From NCBI GenBank assembly GCA_021464245.1, contig JADCRB010000001.1:4091686-4155685 (forward strand): 64,000 nucleotides of DNA. Direction: 5' to 3'. Each line of letters starts with the position of its first letter. Position 1 is the first letter of the stretch. The DNA is from Carallia brachiata. Taxonomy: Eukaryota; Streptophyta; Magnoliopsida; Malpighiales; Rhizophoraceae. This document shows, one piece after another, positions 21,545-34,843 of this stretch. Position numbers and translations under genes: made by a program. The notes under the pieces were generated by a model. The model ran no database searches. It saw only the letters and a program-made list of their open reading frames with translations, and was not told the DNA's origin.

Positions 21545-23478
21545 TTAACTTTTTCCCTTATTCGAAAATTAGAATGAGAATTAGTCATTTATAATTTGCT
21601 CTGTCATACTTTCTTTTCAAGTTCTTAAGGCATCTCATTATCTAGGAATCAAACCTAAAGAAATAGAAGAGTTTTCTAAAATATCTGATATCTATCCATA
21701 TTGGATACGAAAAAGATGAAGTGCATATTTCTTCTTAAAAACTCAAAAAGATAAAAAGTTTGTATTTCTTTTCAATGCAAGAAGATACATGTTAAAAATA
21801 ATCTTACAATTATGGAAATTTGATTACAATTAAATTGATAAATTTTAGTGTAATCAAAATGGCATTCGAACAACTTAATAGTATTACAATATAATTATTA
21901 CATATAATACAACCTATGTGGATCATAAGCTACTCAATATGTATTTCTTTGCTTTTTATAAATCATATACCTACAGTTTTTAGAATTAGAACTTGAAACC
22001 TCCATCTAAGTTTTATTAACTAGGATGTCCCTTAGGGGATCCTAGAATTTTTATTTTGATTAAATCTCTATGATTGTTTTTTGTTTATTGAGAAACTCAT
22101 TGAATCATGTGGTACACAATAGGAATAACTTTCTTCATCCTCGTAAAACCCATACCTTTTTCCTATAATTAGAATATGAGGCGTCTAAAATAGAAGTATA
22201 AGTTCTAACTTTAACAATTTGAGAAGTGGACACATAGGAAGGTAAAATTATTGATCTTATAGACAAAACAGTGTATGCCACATTAACATAAATGACAACT
22301 TTATTTACAACGATGGAATGCAACTATTTGCAAGAATTATCTATCTGGTGCTTGTTAATTTTACTCTTTTTTTTTTGAGTAAAACTAACTCATGATCTAA
22401 CATCATTTAAATATTATTTTTAATTTTTTTTATTTAAGTAGACCCTACTTATTGTATGGTGTAAGATCATGAGTAAGTTATACTTATTTAAAAACAGAGA
22501 GTCAAAATAGAAATCCATTTACTGTTGTGGATTATTTAATTGGAGAGGCAGGAAGCCATGAAGCTTCATAAAGGTTAAAAGAGGGGGAGTTCCTTGTTTG
22601 ATCTAATTATCAACCAATGATTTAATTGAGTAAAAAAAAGAAAAAAACACTTACACATTTTTTCACCAACGAAGGATCAAAAAAGTATAAGAACATCTTT
22701 TTCATCGTTCCTTTTTATCTCAAATATCGTTCATCATTCCTTTTACATTGTTGTCCACTTTTGGCTAACAAACAAAAAAGGCAACATTGGTTCTATATGG
22801 ATTGACATCCTTTTCGGCTCCACCTCATTAGCTCTCCATTTCTATCAACACCTTTGCTACTTATATATTGAGACCAACCACAAGAATATGATGACATCTA
22901 TGCTATCATATCTTTAAGAGCAAAGATGAATGGAAAAGCAACAAGGGAACGGTGAACAGAAGAAAGCTATAAGAATTTAGCTTTCTGCAACTTAGAGAAA
23001 GGAATAGTGAGAGAGAAAGAAAGAGGAATAGCTTGGACGGATGATTCGAAGGGGACCAAGGGGAGGGTTTTATTTGTTAGGCCAATAAATTTCCAATTTT
23101 TTAATTGTTTTTAACAAATATTAAAAAATTTGAAAAAAATAACCTAAATTGTAATTTTTTAAAAAAATTAATTTTCATGTCATAATATTATCTGATGTGG
23201 AATATGAGGAGATGGCGTGTCACTCACTGGACCATTAGGTATAACATTTAATAGCTGACTAACAGAAAAAGGTAAAAAATATTGATGGAAGAAACATAGA
23301 GAGTGAATTTTGAAACAAAAAAAAAATTGTAGATAAAATTCCCGAAAGGCTTAAAGATGGTGGTAAGATTAAGGGTTTTGACTTCTTCTATATATACTAT
23401 TTACATGGATTTTGAGTCACTATATTAAATACATATCACTTATTTTGAACAATCTACCACTTACTAAGTGGGTGTATC
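21545..23478. other. AT-rich sequence, no gene recognised
   Basis: No coding domain or RNA gene. A minus-strand open frame at 22135-22323 has no recognisable content. The stretch 23200-23290 (TGATGTGGAATATGAGG... and GTGTCACTCACTGG) resembles dispersed plant repeat ends. The last seven bases (23472-23478, GTGTATC) are the left target duplication of the next element. Confidence 0.5.
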
Positions 23479-24141
23479 TATAGGTGTCAAAACGGGTCAT
23501 CGGGTTGGGTTTGGGTTGGGTCACTTCGGGTTCGGGTCACTTCAGGTCGGGTTACTTATGGGTCAAGTTATCTTCGGGTCAAGTTATCTTCGGGTCATTT
23601 TGGGTTGACACTTCAGGTTCAGTCGGGTTCGAGTCGGGTTCGGGTCAACCCACGGGTTGGTCACGTCATCAAAAATGATGACATGACATTTTTTATTAAA
23701 AATTTTAAAAATTTAAAAATTCTAAAAATTTTACTAAAAATTCTTAAAAATCAAAGAAAATCATATGATTGAAAAATAATTGAAGAAATTTCTTTTAAAA
23801 TATTTTAAAAATTAAAATAAAATTTAAAACTGTATAAAAAATCTCAAAATATTCTAAAAAAATTTATAATTAAGATTTATATTAAAATAGTATAATCTAT
23901 ACTCTTTATAATATAAAATATGCTAAATGTTTTCATTTTATATTTTTGTTCCCTTAAGAAAAAAAAAAAGTTCGGGTCAAACGGGTCGGGTTAGGGTTGG
24001 GTCGGGTTTGACCCAAAGATTTTCGGGTCATTCGGGTTCGGGTCATTTCGGGTTAGGTCATCTTTTGGGTCGGGTTCGGGTTGTATTTTTTCGGCGGGTT
24101 CGGGTCAACCCATCGGGTCGGATTAGATTTTGACACCTCTA
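23479..24141. mobile_element. hAT-like non-autonomous transposon with CGGGT-rich arms
   Basis: The ends TATAGGTGTCAAAA and TTTTGACACCTCTA are inverted copies. The flanks carry GTGTATC at 23472-23478 and 24142-24148; an eighth base (T versus C) nearly matches, as expected for the 8-bp duplications of hAT elements. Both arms (23490-23660 and 23970-24125) are dense in GGGTC, CGGGTT and TCGGGTCA words on the same strand, so they are direct rather than hairpin repeats. The centre is AT-rich. No transposase is encoded; open frames here are translations of the CGGGT repeat. Confidence 0.88.
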
Positions 24142-24248
24142 GTGTATCCTACTACTTCACTTCTGAGCGCACCATTTACAAGAGTTTGAAATGTTTTCAA
24201 TGTGAAACATTAACCCTGTTAATTGTGATTTCATAAATTAAGGATATT

Positions 24249-24720
24249 TAACATTAACTATATAAGAATTAATTATGCAAATAAATTAAATTACTTATTT
24301 ATAATTATTAAATTAAAGTAGATCGTTAATTATCTTAATTTTTTATTTTGAATTCAAATGATATTATACGCCAATTCAAACAATATATTTATATGCAATT
24401 AAGAAAAGAAATGAATTCGAGGACATTGATTGGTCAACTAAATAATTAACTTTTTTTATTAATTCTAATTTGTTGAGTTTGGTAAATAAAAGTATTTGAT
24501 CGTTTAAATGGTAAACATTAATCATGCAAATAAAATCAGCAAATTCATTATTTATAATTATTACATTAATATTTTTTTTAACTGATTCTATTTATTTGAT
24601 TGTGAATTTTGCACCAATTCAAAAAAGAATTCTAGTTAGAAGTTATACATCATTAAGGAAAGAAATCAATTTGTTACAGTGATTGTTAAACTAATTAATT
24701 AAGTCTTAACTATTAGAAAT
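24249..24720. repeat. Degenerate direct repeat of about 265 bp
   Basis: The block around AATTATGCAAATAAATTAAAT...TTTATAATTATTA (24249-24430) recurs at about 24512-24700 in the same order, including CCAATTCAAA and AAGAAATCAATT-like words. Similarity is moderate and broken by indels. Confidence 0.45.
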
Positions 24721-25298
24721 TCATGTTTAGAATAGAAAGGGAAATTGATAAATGGTTATTTGTTGATTTAGGAAATTGATGAGTTGGTATTGTGCCATAT
24801 AAATTTGAGATATTCAATCAAAAGTTAATTTTATTCTTTTTATAATACTAAATCGAGCATGACAAAAAACCAGGCCAGACTGGATGAACTAAATTAGACA
24901 AAAATGAAGCCAAATTTAAACCTTAATTAGAATCGGATCAAAACGAGAACTTATAGTTTGAATCAAATAAGAACACAACCGCTTTCTTGCAGTTGGATGT
25001 TGAAATTGGAACTACTAGTTTGAAGTCTAAACTGCAGTCAAATTGGACTGTGGTCATGTCTAGCAATTATATTATATTGTAAGCTTATTTTATGTGTTGC
25101 ATAATTTTATATTTTAAACATGATTTTTGAACTTATTGGAATATTACATTAGGATTTTCATATAAATATAATGATAATTTCTTATACATAATTAGAAACA
25201 ATTAGTGTGATTAGAAACCAATTGTCATAGTTTTAATTTGTAGTTTAATTTTGATTGAAAATTTACATGTATTTGGCTCTAATTATGATATATGAAAT
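24721..25298. other. AT-rich sequence, no gene recognised
   Basis: Nothing identifiable. The final bases 25294-25298 (GAAAT) are the probable left target duplication of the next LTR element. Confidence 0.5.
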
Positions 25299-25715
25299 TG
25301 TTGGAAATTAAAGGCATCAAATTCCATATAAAAAATTACTGCAAAATATAAATACCTCAATTGAAGGTTGTAAAATAATCCAGGATCTAGGTTCAATCAC
25401 CAACCTTCTTGGCATCAAATCACAATCAGAAATCACTCTTATTTTCATGGCGCAAATACCATAAGATGGAGAACAATCATACTGACTCTCATATTCTCAC
25501 TGTCGTTCTCTTTATAACCTTTTGCATCAATTTGATTTCCAACGTTGGTTACTATAGAAAACTGAGAGGAGAGTCTTTTATATATGGGAGTGATTTTGGG
25601 TTTTCATCTTCCCTCGTATATATGACTGATACCCATTAATTGACGCATTTAATTATTAGGTCGATTCAAATCAATTAACTCGTTATGGACAAATACCCAT
25701 ATATGTAAATCAACA
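25299..25715 (-). repeat. 3' LTR of the minus-strand LTR element
   Basis: A 417-bp repeat sharing runs such as GGAAATTAAAGGCATCAA and CATATATGTAAATCAACA with the right copy. It lacks a block of about 24 bases that the right copy has near 34525-34550. Overall similarity is about 85 percent by eye. Confidence 0.9.
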
Positions 25716-26046
25716 TCCCCGATTTGCACATAATGGGTCATTACTCGACCATGTGACCATTGGATTTTCTCAAAACATACTTTTATACTTGGTAAGTGAG
25801 TCATACGACCTGCAAGTACGCCTGCACTTGAAAGCTCAAACTATGCATCTGTTAGGGATATCATAGCGGCTACTACCCTTAGGAAAAAAAAAATAACAAT
25901 TATAATAATGCCTCGTAGTGGCCCAGACTCATTTTGTCACATCAGTCACAATTCACTTTATCCTTCCAAGGCTAAACTTAACACATTTCCTTACTATGTA
26001 TCCATAGTTATGCTCAATCCTCATTAAATGAGTTAATTGGTCGACC

Positions 26047-28143
26047 AATGAATACATATAATAGATGATTCACAACAATAATCTTCTTTCCACACTTATA
26101 ACTATCGGTGTTAGTCCAATCGCTTTTCTAGACATGCCTGGAAGGTCGAATCTACTATGACCGTAAGTAACATGCTAAAGTAGCGATCACTAAACTAACA
26201 CCTCAAGATATATTTGGAAGTAACAGAGGGCACAAATAGAAGCTATATTATAGCTTCAAGGGACTCACACAGTGAAGAAGCAGGGTTCAATCTTTCCACT
26301 TCCTTATTGGTCGTTTAATTAGCACACATAGTATGAATCATGTGTTATGATGAGTTTTCTTTTTCTCAGAGCGTATGTCAGTTTTCTTTGTCTTTTGATT
26401 CACCATATAGATCTTAGTCAGTTGCACTCAAGCAACTAATTGAGTTCTCCAAGTACCCGCTTTTCAAAGCACCAACCAATATCTCACATCTAACCTTTCA
26501 CAGGTTATATGGATAATGGGTAATCCATATCAGCCTTATTTTTTTCTTTTAATCTCTAAGGTCTCATCTTGATTCTTTTAAGGTAACCTTAAATTTTTTA
26601 GCACAGCTTTCTTTAAATTGTCTCTCACTCAAATGGTCTCATCTTTACTTACCCTTAAAGCGATAGAGGCAATTGCCCGTGTGAGTGGGCCAATCTCAAC
26701 TCGTGTGGCATACCTTTCGAGTAACATATTTAATACTTGTACATACACAGTGTCAATTAATTGTGGCTATATTTCTATATTAGCATCAACATACTGCACT
26801 TCATGCAAATATGTAAGTCTTTACTTAACTTTCAAAGACTTAACTGGATATTCCTCCACTTGCGTTACTGTGTCTCTTATTGAGTTGTACTTCATGTTGG
26901 GCTTAATGTCTTGCTCAATATCTCTTGAGTAAGTACCACTTACAAAATTGTTATCTAAACACAGTTGTAGTCTATGACAATTCCAACGTTTTAAGATCTT
27001 TTCAAGCAACGTTATTGCTTATTGCAACTAAAATCATGCAATCAGCTTTGCCTCTATTTGCATAATGTTATGCACGTGTACTTCTTGCTTTTCCATTTAA
27101 TAGTCTCACTATTAAGCAAGCAAGCAAGTTCATTTATCATTTTACACTTATTCAAGTCATTATTCTCAATAATAACTTAAAACCACATTAAGTGTAGGTT
27201 TTTCTCCTTGTAACACTCCTTGTCACTTGGAGACTAGTTGTAGTGCCCATCAAGAATTCCAATACGTATTTTCACATGCATATGTGAAATTAAGAACTTC
27301 ATTAACTTAAAGTTCTATCGTACAACTCAAACGTGAAATTTACTTACTATCGTAGTACTGAACTGTGATACCATTCCTGTGTGATTACTAAAGTTAAAAA
27401 GTTTATAGAGATAATGTAAGACTCAAACTCCAATCGAGTGTCTACAGGATACAATGATGATATTGTTCAAGAACTTTTCTTAAAACAATTCATTGTTTTA
27501 CTTAACAAATTTAGGACAATCTTGTCCACATTGTTCGTCCTTGTCCTTCTACCTTACTGTAGAAGACAATCATTTTGAATGATTTAGACGAACTCCTCAT
27601 AATCTCTAACCACTCGTACATTGCGAACATATAGATATAAAATTACAAACTATGCGTCAAACGCTTAACATACATATAGTGGTTATCCTGGGATCATTAC
27701 AAATCCACATGAAATTTACCCATTGCAATTTCAATACACAAACCACCTTCATTATTCTAGGTCAAAAGGAGTTTGCAACTTTTGCATTCTGGACCTATCA
27801 CAATGAACATTATGTTCTAGTTTGTTCTCCACACAGGAAAACAACTTTATAGTATGCTTTATGTAATTCTAAATCTAAAGTGCAACTGAGGTGAGATTTT
27901 AGGCTGATCAAACATAAAGGTTTACAAAATAACATGTCTATTTATTAGACACATACTCATCACCGCTAGTGAGTCTTGTGTTTTGTATATATTTACTTAG
28001 CGTATGTCTAAGAATTCGCTCATTCTCTATCGTTTTACTCTTAAATGCAAATCTAACATGTTCTAGACACAATTAGATTTCTTTGACTTCTTATTTGATC
28101 GCTATTTTCTATTCACATTAAGTACAGTACGAGAGAGCATTTC
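26047..28143. repeat. Tandem duplication, copy 1 (2.1 kb)
   Basis: It begins AATGAATACATATAATAGATG and is followed head-to-tail by copy 2. By eye the copies are about 95-97 percent identical, with most differences single bases and a few 1-5 base indels. Short open frames inside (26618-26932 plus, 26821-27009 minus) recur in copy 2 but show no known domain. Confidence 0.92.
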
Positions 28144-30248
28144 AATGAATACATATAATAGATGACTGACAGCAATAATCTTCTTTCCACCCTTATAGCT
28201 ATCGGTGTTAGTCCAATTGCTTTCCTAGACATGCCTGGAAGGTCGAATCTACTATGACCGTAAGTAATATGCTAAAGAAGCGATCACTAAACTAACACCT
28301 CAAGATATATTTGGAAGTAACATAGGGCACAAATAGCAGCTATATTATAGCTTCAAGGGACTCACACAGTGAAGAAGCAGGGTTCAATCTTTCCATTTCC
28401 CTTATTGGTCGTTGAATTAGCACACATGGTATAAATCATGTGTTATGATGAGTTTTCTTTTTCTCGGAGCGTATGTCAGTTTTCTTTGCCTTTTGATAAC
28501 TCACCATATAGATCTTAGTATAGTTACTCTCAAGCAACTAACCTGAGTTCTCCAAGTACACTTTTCAAAGCACCAACCAATATCTCACATCTGACTTTTC
28601 ACAGGTTATATGGACAATGGGCAATCCATATCAGCCTTATTTTTTTTCTTTTAATCTCTAAGGTCTCATCTTGATTCTTTGAAGGTAACCTTAAATTTTT
28701 GAGCACAATTTTCTTTAAATTGTCCCTCACTCAAATGGTCTCATCTCTACTTACCCTTAAAGCGATAGAGGCAATTGCCTGTGTGAGTGTGCCAATCTCA
28801 ACTTGTGTGACATACCTTTCGAGTAACATATTTAATACTTGTACATACACAGTGTCAATTAATTGTGGCTATATTTCTATATTAGCATCAACATACTGCA
28901 CTTCATGCAAATATGTAAGTCTTTACTTAACTTTCAAAGACTTAACTGGATATTCCTCCACTTGCGTTACTGTGTCTCTTATTGAGTTGTACTTCATGTT
29001 GGGCTTAATGTCTTGCTCAATATCTCTTGAGTAAGTACCACTTATAAAATTGTTATCTAAACACACTTGTAGTCTATGACAATTCCAACATTTTAAGATC
29101 TTTTCAAGCAACGTTATTGCCTATTGCAACTAAAATCATGCAATCAGCTTTGCCTCTATTGCATAATGTTATGCACGTGTACTTCTTGCTTTTCCATTTA
29201 CTAGTCTCACTATTAAGCAAGCAAGCAAGTTCATTTATCATTTTACACTTATTCAAGTGATTATTCTCAATAATAACTTAAAACCACATTAAGTGTAGGT
29301 TTTTCTCCTTGTAACACTCCTTGTCACTTGGAGACTAGTTGTAGTGCCCATCAAGAATTCCAATACGTATTTCACATGCATATGTGAAATTAAGAACTTC
29401 ATTAACTTAAAGTTCTATCGTACAACTCAAACGTGAAATTTACTTACTATTGTAGTACTGAACTGTGATACCATTCCTGTGTGATTACTAAAGTTAAAAA
29501 GTTTATAGAGATAATGTAAGACTCAAACTCCAATCGAGTGTCTACATGGATACAATGATGATATTGTTCAAGAACTTTTCTTAAAACAATTCATTAGTTT
29601 TACTTAACAAATTTAGGACAATCTTGTCCATATTGTTCGTCCTGTCCTTCTACCTTACTGTAGAAGACAATCATTTTTGAATGATTTTGACGAACTCCTC
29701 ATAATCTCTAACCACTCGTACATTGCGAAAATATAGATATAAAATTACAAACTATGCGTCAAACGCTTAACATACATATGGTGGTTATCGTGGATTATTA
29801 CAAATCCACATGAAATTTACCCATTGTAATTTCAATACCACAAACCACCTTCATTATTCTAGGTCAAAAGGAGTTTGCAACTTTTGCATTCTTGACCTAT
29901 CACAATGAACATTATGTTCTAGTTTGTTCTCCACACAGGAAAACAACTTTCTAGTATGCTTTATGTAATTCTAAATCTAAAGTGTAATGAGGTGAGATTT
30001 TAGGCTGATCAAACATAAACCCAAAGGTTTACAAAATAACTTGCCTATTTATTAGACACATACTCATCACCGCTAGTGAGTCTTGTATTTTGTATATATT
30101 TACTTAGCGTATGTCTAAGAATTCGCTCATTCTCTATCGTTTTACTCTTAAATGCAAATCTAACATGTTCTAGACACAATTAGATTTCTTTGACTTCTTA
30201 TTTGATCGCTATCTTCTATTCACATTAAGTACAGCAAGAGAGCATTTC
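28144..30248. repeat. Tandem duplication, copy 2 (2.1 kb)
   Basis: It starts at AATGAATACATATAATAGATG and ends at GAGAGCATTTC; the same GAGAGCATTTC closes copy 1 just before 28144. The outer sequences (before 26047 and after 30248) are unrelated, so only this segment was duplicated, in place and after insertion of the element. Confidence 0.92.
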
Positions 30249-33200
30249 AATATTGCTTTAAGCTCTCAATCGTCTTGATTAATAGCCAACTTAACATCAT
30301 TTTCTTAAATTTTTATGTGGGAATGTTGCGGCTACTTCAATATAGTTGAACTTCTAATAAACCATTGCTCCCACTAACTTAAGTGGGATAAGACATGTCA
30401 TCACATATCTCAACTTAGCAATTTAGTACTCCACTTAGTTCATAATCTTCTAATTCGCCAAAAATTAGAAGACTTATTAAGCTAATTGCTGCTTAAAGCT
30501 CGTTCTCTTCAGAACGTGATATCTCATGATTCTAATTTACTCACACCTCGACACGCTTGCTCATTATGAATGTAGCAGCCCTCGTCAATATTCATTAGGT
30601 CCTTAAAGATACATCTATCGTATCTTTTAAACATAAATTTCATTCTTTAGTAAAATGATATGAGCAATAGCAATGACCTTTTAGGTGAGGAATGACTGAA
30701 TTCAAGGCATATGGTTAAACATATAAAATGCACTTTTATGCATCTTGTAATTATGGTAGTAGCAAGTTTCTTCCTTGCTTTATTACAAACCTTATAGGCT
30801 TTTACAATTTGCTATTCCTTCCACTACAACAACACTTTATTGCAAGGTTTCTTGGATAGCTAGTTACCTCATTTCCTTATTTTTATTATAGAGCCTCATT
30901 ATGCTCAAATAGATGCTCATGCTTTTGGTTAATCTCGATCATTTTAATTCATATTTTTAATTTGATTCTCAATCACACTGTTTAAAGAACTCTTATGCCC
31001 AGATAATGGGGGATCAAATATATGACCCAAGCGTCTAAGTCATCTATAAATATAATGAAAATAAGTGTTCAAAACCTTGTCCTTGTAGTCATCAGTTCAT
31101 AGATATCTCAGTGGATTGATAGTCATAGAAATTCAACATCAAGTGCCTTTTAAATATATTCATTTCATTTTTCAATCTGGTCATACAGGCTCATGGGTTT
31201 AGCAACAAAACCGAGTAAGTCTCATAGACTTCCCCTAACTCAACTCTCAATTCTTTGTTGCGTGATATGACCTAATTTTTTGTACAATAACTTTATTATA
31301 TAGTATCACCTCAAACATTTATACTACCATCCAAAAACGAGAAGGACTGTGAAAGACCAAATCTCGCCTTGTTTAAGACATATGAGGCATTCATGTAAAA
31401 ATTGAGTTAGATCACTACGCAGCCTCATTTGCAAGTAGTAATACCCTTTGGTACACAATCAATTCTCCTTATATCCATTACACCTCAATAACATTGATCA
31501 ATGCTTCATTCATGCTCTAAGTTCTCATGCCAAATAGTTTATTACTCAAACTCTATCATCCACTTAGGATAAGATTCAATGAGTAATACGATTGAGTAAC
31601 TTAAGCTTAAACTAAAATGTAGGCTATAGGTCAACTTCTTAGTTAGCTCAATGCACTTCATGCGTTTAAGAGCATTTGACCTTTATGGGCTTAACCTTAT
31701 TTATTGGTCTTTTCCTTCTATTTATTGACATGCTCACATCTCATGTCAATGGTTTTGTCCTCTTAAATTATTTTCGAAAACTACTTTTACTAGTGAACTC
31801 ACCACTTGAGTCACATAGAAGTATGAACTTTTATTAAGCTTATGAGTCATATATGAAAAACCTGACAACTTCCAAATGCTTCTTCAAGTATATGACATTC
31901 AATGTCATAAATTACCAAACACCACCATTGTGTGTCATGGTTTATATCTGCTCTCAAATTTTGGAAAATGATTGACTTGCAGCTCGTATATACTGCTTGA
32001 ATGGAGGTTTAAATTGATATAATCAATTTTGACTTCACACCCTTTTTAACGCTTTTATATTAGCATTTAATGAAGATTTTATACTCACAATGAGTTACCA
32101 TTTACTCAATCGTGAATATACCTCCAAATTCCATTTTTAGGGCAAACCATGCTATTTGACGGGTGAAATATTTCTCAAACCCTTTAAAAAATCAACTCTC
32201 ATATTTTTCAACATCATTTTGCGAGAAATATTTACCGAACTACATCTCTTGATCTCTATATGGTGAGTCATATTTTCACTTTCAAATTCAAAACATGACA
32301 CGGTATAAAGTTTTTGAGTACATTCCTCTCTTAGGATTAAACTAGAATTTTACGAAGTGAAATTTTTCAATTTCCTTTGTTGATGTCCAATTCTTACATA
32401 GCAAACGCTAGTTGCCGTGAGTCATGGATTGAATTAAGCGACACCAGCGCACAGTATGCTACTGCAACCACACATGTACATTAATTTTAACAAACTCAAC
32501 TAAAACTAATGATAATCTTACAAAACATATGAGATCAAAAGTTCGCTATGCTTACAATCATCCCCATATTCCAATGTCTAATTATAATTCTTTTAGTTAA
32601 TTCTCGCAAAATTTTCCATAGATGAGAATTCTTTTCAATTCTTCCAATCTATGAACTCCCACTAGAATCTAGATCTCCCACTGAGATTGAGATTCCTTAT
32701 TACATTTTTAACATGCATACTACATGACATAAACAATTTCATATGCCAACAACATCATAGCAAAGATTAACTCACATAATTTTGCTAATGACTCTAAAGC
32801 ATATAATTTTTTTATTCATTTCAATTTGTTATTACTCATAAGTAATAAGTCGAATCGTGCTTGAGTCATTTACAAAGGCATAATGAATAGAGTATGACAT
32901 ATAAATTTCACAGAAATTTATTTGAGCATGCCATTAATATCTCATAATCAATTTAAGTCATGTAATCATATGTATTTGTATAAGGCATATTAATAATGAC
33001 ATCATGAAATTGTGTAAACCTCATATACATATTCATGACATGTCAAATAGCAATTTATCACAAATTTTATCTCATGATATGCCTTATACTATAAAATGAT
33101 TCTTGAGCACCATAATATTTTCTCTCATTTCTTTAATTTATTACATAATAAGAAAGATGCTCTAATTTACATAAGATTCATAATTCTAGCATACACGCAA

Positions 33201-34386
33201 TATTCTTTTTATGAATTTTACAATATAAATTCATATTCATTTACATGTCCTCCTACACTGGATATAAAAACGCCACATTATGCCACATATATATTTCTTA
33301 ACAAAATACCACGTACATGCTGAGAGACTTACACCTCAACCATGTCATCCATTGTACATTGCATATTTCCACACGAAAACACGGTTTCGTCTTCTTAAAA
33401 CATGTGAAATACATTGGTATTGAGGATTTGTTAGCAGTGCACCTTCACTAACTAGCCCCACTAAGTCACAATGTGGCACACACTGTAGGTTTGAAACTTT
33501 GGGACGAGTATTCTCTCTTATGTGGCTTCCCTTCTTTTATTTATTTATTTATTTATTATTTTTATTATGCTTTTACTGTGCATGTGACTTTAATGTCTTA
33601 ACTGCCACTTGGTATTTAGACTTTTAACCAAGTATCACGTGACAGCGAGCACAAAGTTCATTTTGGCTCTTCAAGTCAGTTACTTGTATTGAAAGGTGGA
33701 ACTGTTCCTCATTTGATAACCACTACGACAAAATAGAGGCACACAACTTTCCATGCTAACTGTGCAGTCAATTGCCTCTTTGCATGCAATAATACAGTAG
33801 TTAATTTTCCAACATTAATCCATTTAGTTTTCGTGTCCCAGAAAACGTGACTAAACAAGAACCAATCATCTAATTGAAATGTGGCTTATGGTAGATGGTT
33901 TTATGCACCAGGCACCATTATTAGCCATGATTTCCATGCGCCTTTTTCCTCAAGTTGCCCGACTTGTCTTTTTTTAAAAATAAAATTTCAGTTTTTCCAT
34001 CAAATTTCAGAAATTTGATTCTCTATCTACAGAGATCGAAACGAGGCATATAATATAGCATTGGAGAGCCTATAACATGCCCTACAAGTCTGGATAATTT
34101 TCCTTCCCTGAAACTCAACGTGTAGGACGTGATTAGGATTCAAAGTTTCTAGCTCATAAAATTTGAACATCAACTTCTCTCCTCTTAGAGATAGTTAGGC
34201 CTCCAAATTTTGCAGGTACATTCAACAAGACACGGGTTGTGTTCATGCTAAAATTTAAAAATTTGATTCCCTTATACACGAAGTTGCAATTATAAGTCCG
34301 ATGACGAGTTTTCGTGAATCAAACCAAAAACTTGCATATTATCAAACAAAAAAACATGCAAACAGGCTAGGAAATAACCTATACAT
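30249..34386 (-). other. Non-coding interior of the LTR element
   Basis: 4.1 kb without a recognisable gag, protease, RT or integrase motif on either strand. A TTTA microsatellite lies at about 33537-33562. An open frame at 33096-33323 has no recognisable content. Confidence 0.6.
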
Positions 34387-34398
34387 GCTCTAATACCA
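34387..34398 (-). other. Primer binding site of the minus-strand LTR element
   Basis: The minus strand reads TGGTATTAGAGC, one change from the tRNA-Met consensus, separated by one base from the LTR end at 34400. Confidence 0.85.
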
Positions 34399-34399
34399 A

Positions 34400-34838
34400 T
34401 GTTGGAAATTAAAGGCATCAATTTTTATATAACAAATTACTGTAAAATATAAATATCTCAATTGAAGGTTGTTCCACAATCCAGGATCTGGGATGAATCA
34501 CCAGCCTTCTTCGCATCAAAAATAACTCACGGTCAAAGTAAAATCATAATTGGAAATCACTCTTATTTCCACGGTGCAAATACCGTAAGATGGAGAACAA
34601 GCATACTAACTCTCATATTCTCACTGTCATTCTCTCTGTAACCTTTTGCATCAGTTTTATTTTCACATTGGTTACCATAGAAAACTGAGAGGAGAGCCTT
34701 TTATATATGGGAGAGATTTTTGGTTTTCAACTTCTCTCTTATATATCACTGATGCCCATTAATTGGCCCACTTAATTATTGAGTCGAGTCAAATCAATTA
34801 ACCCGTCATGAGCGGATACCCATATATGTAAATCAACA
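34400..34838 (-). repeat. 5' LTR of the minus-strand LTR element
   Basis: A 439-bp copy of 25299-25715, bounded TG...CA in both orientations. The longer length comes mainly from one extra segment around AACTCACGGTCAAAG. Confidence 0.9.
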
Positions 34839-34843
34839 GAAAC

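Larger units (their letters stand above)
25299..34838 (-). mobile_element. Large non-coding LTR retrotransposon (LARD-like or fully decayed), with internal duplication
   Basis: Direct repeats at 25299-25715 and 34400-34838 begin TGTTGG and end CAACA in plus orientation. Next to the right copy the minus strand reads TGGTATTAGAGC (34387-34398), a tRNA-Met primer site with one change, so the element is minus-oriented with its 5' LTR on the right. The left LTR is preceded on the minus strand by a purine-rich ATCGGGGA. Flanking pentamers GAAAT (25294-25298) and GAAAC (34839-34843) match at four of five. The 8.7-kb interior has no recognisable gag or pol on either strand, so it is either a non-autonomous large derivative or old beyond recognition. 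A 2.1-kb tandem duplication makes up half of the interior. Confidence 0.85.

Noticed and set aside
23484..24133. Ser/Gly/Val-rich open frames
   Set aside because: They are translations of CGGGT-type repeats in the arms of the hAT-like element.
26618..29111. Paired open frames repeated in both duplication copies
   Set aside because: They recur only because the DNA is duplicated; there is no domain and no codon pattern suggesting coding.
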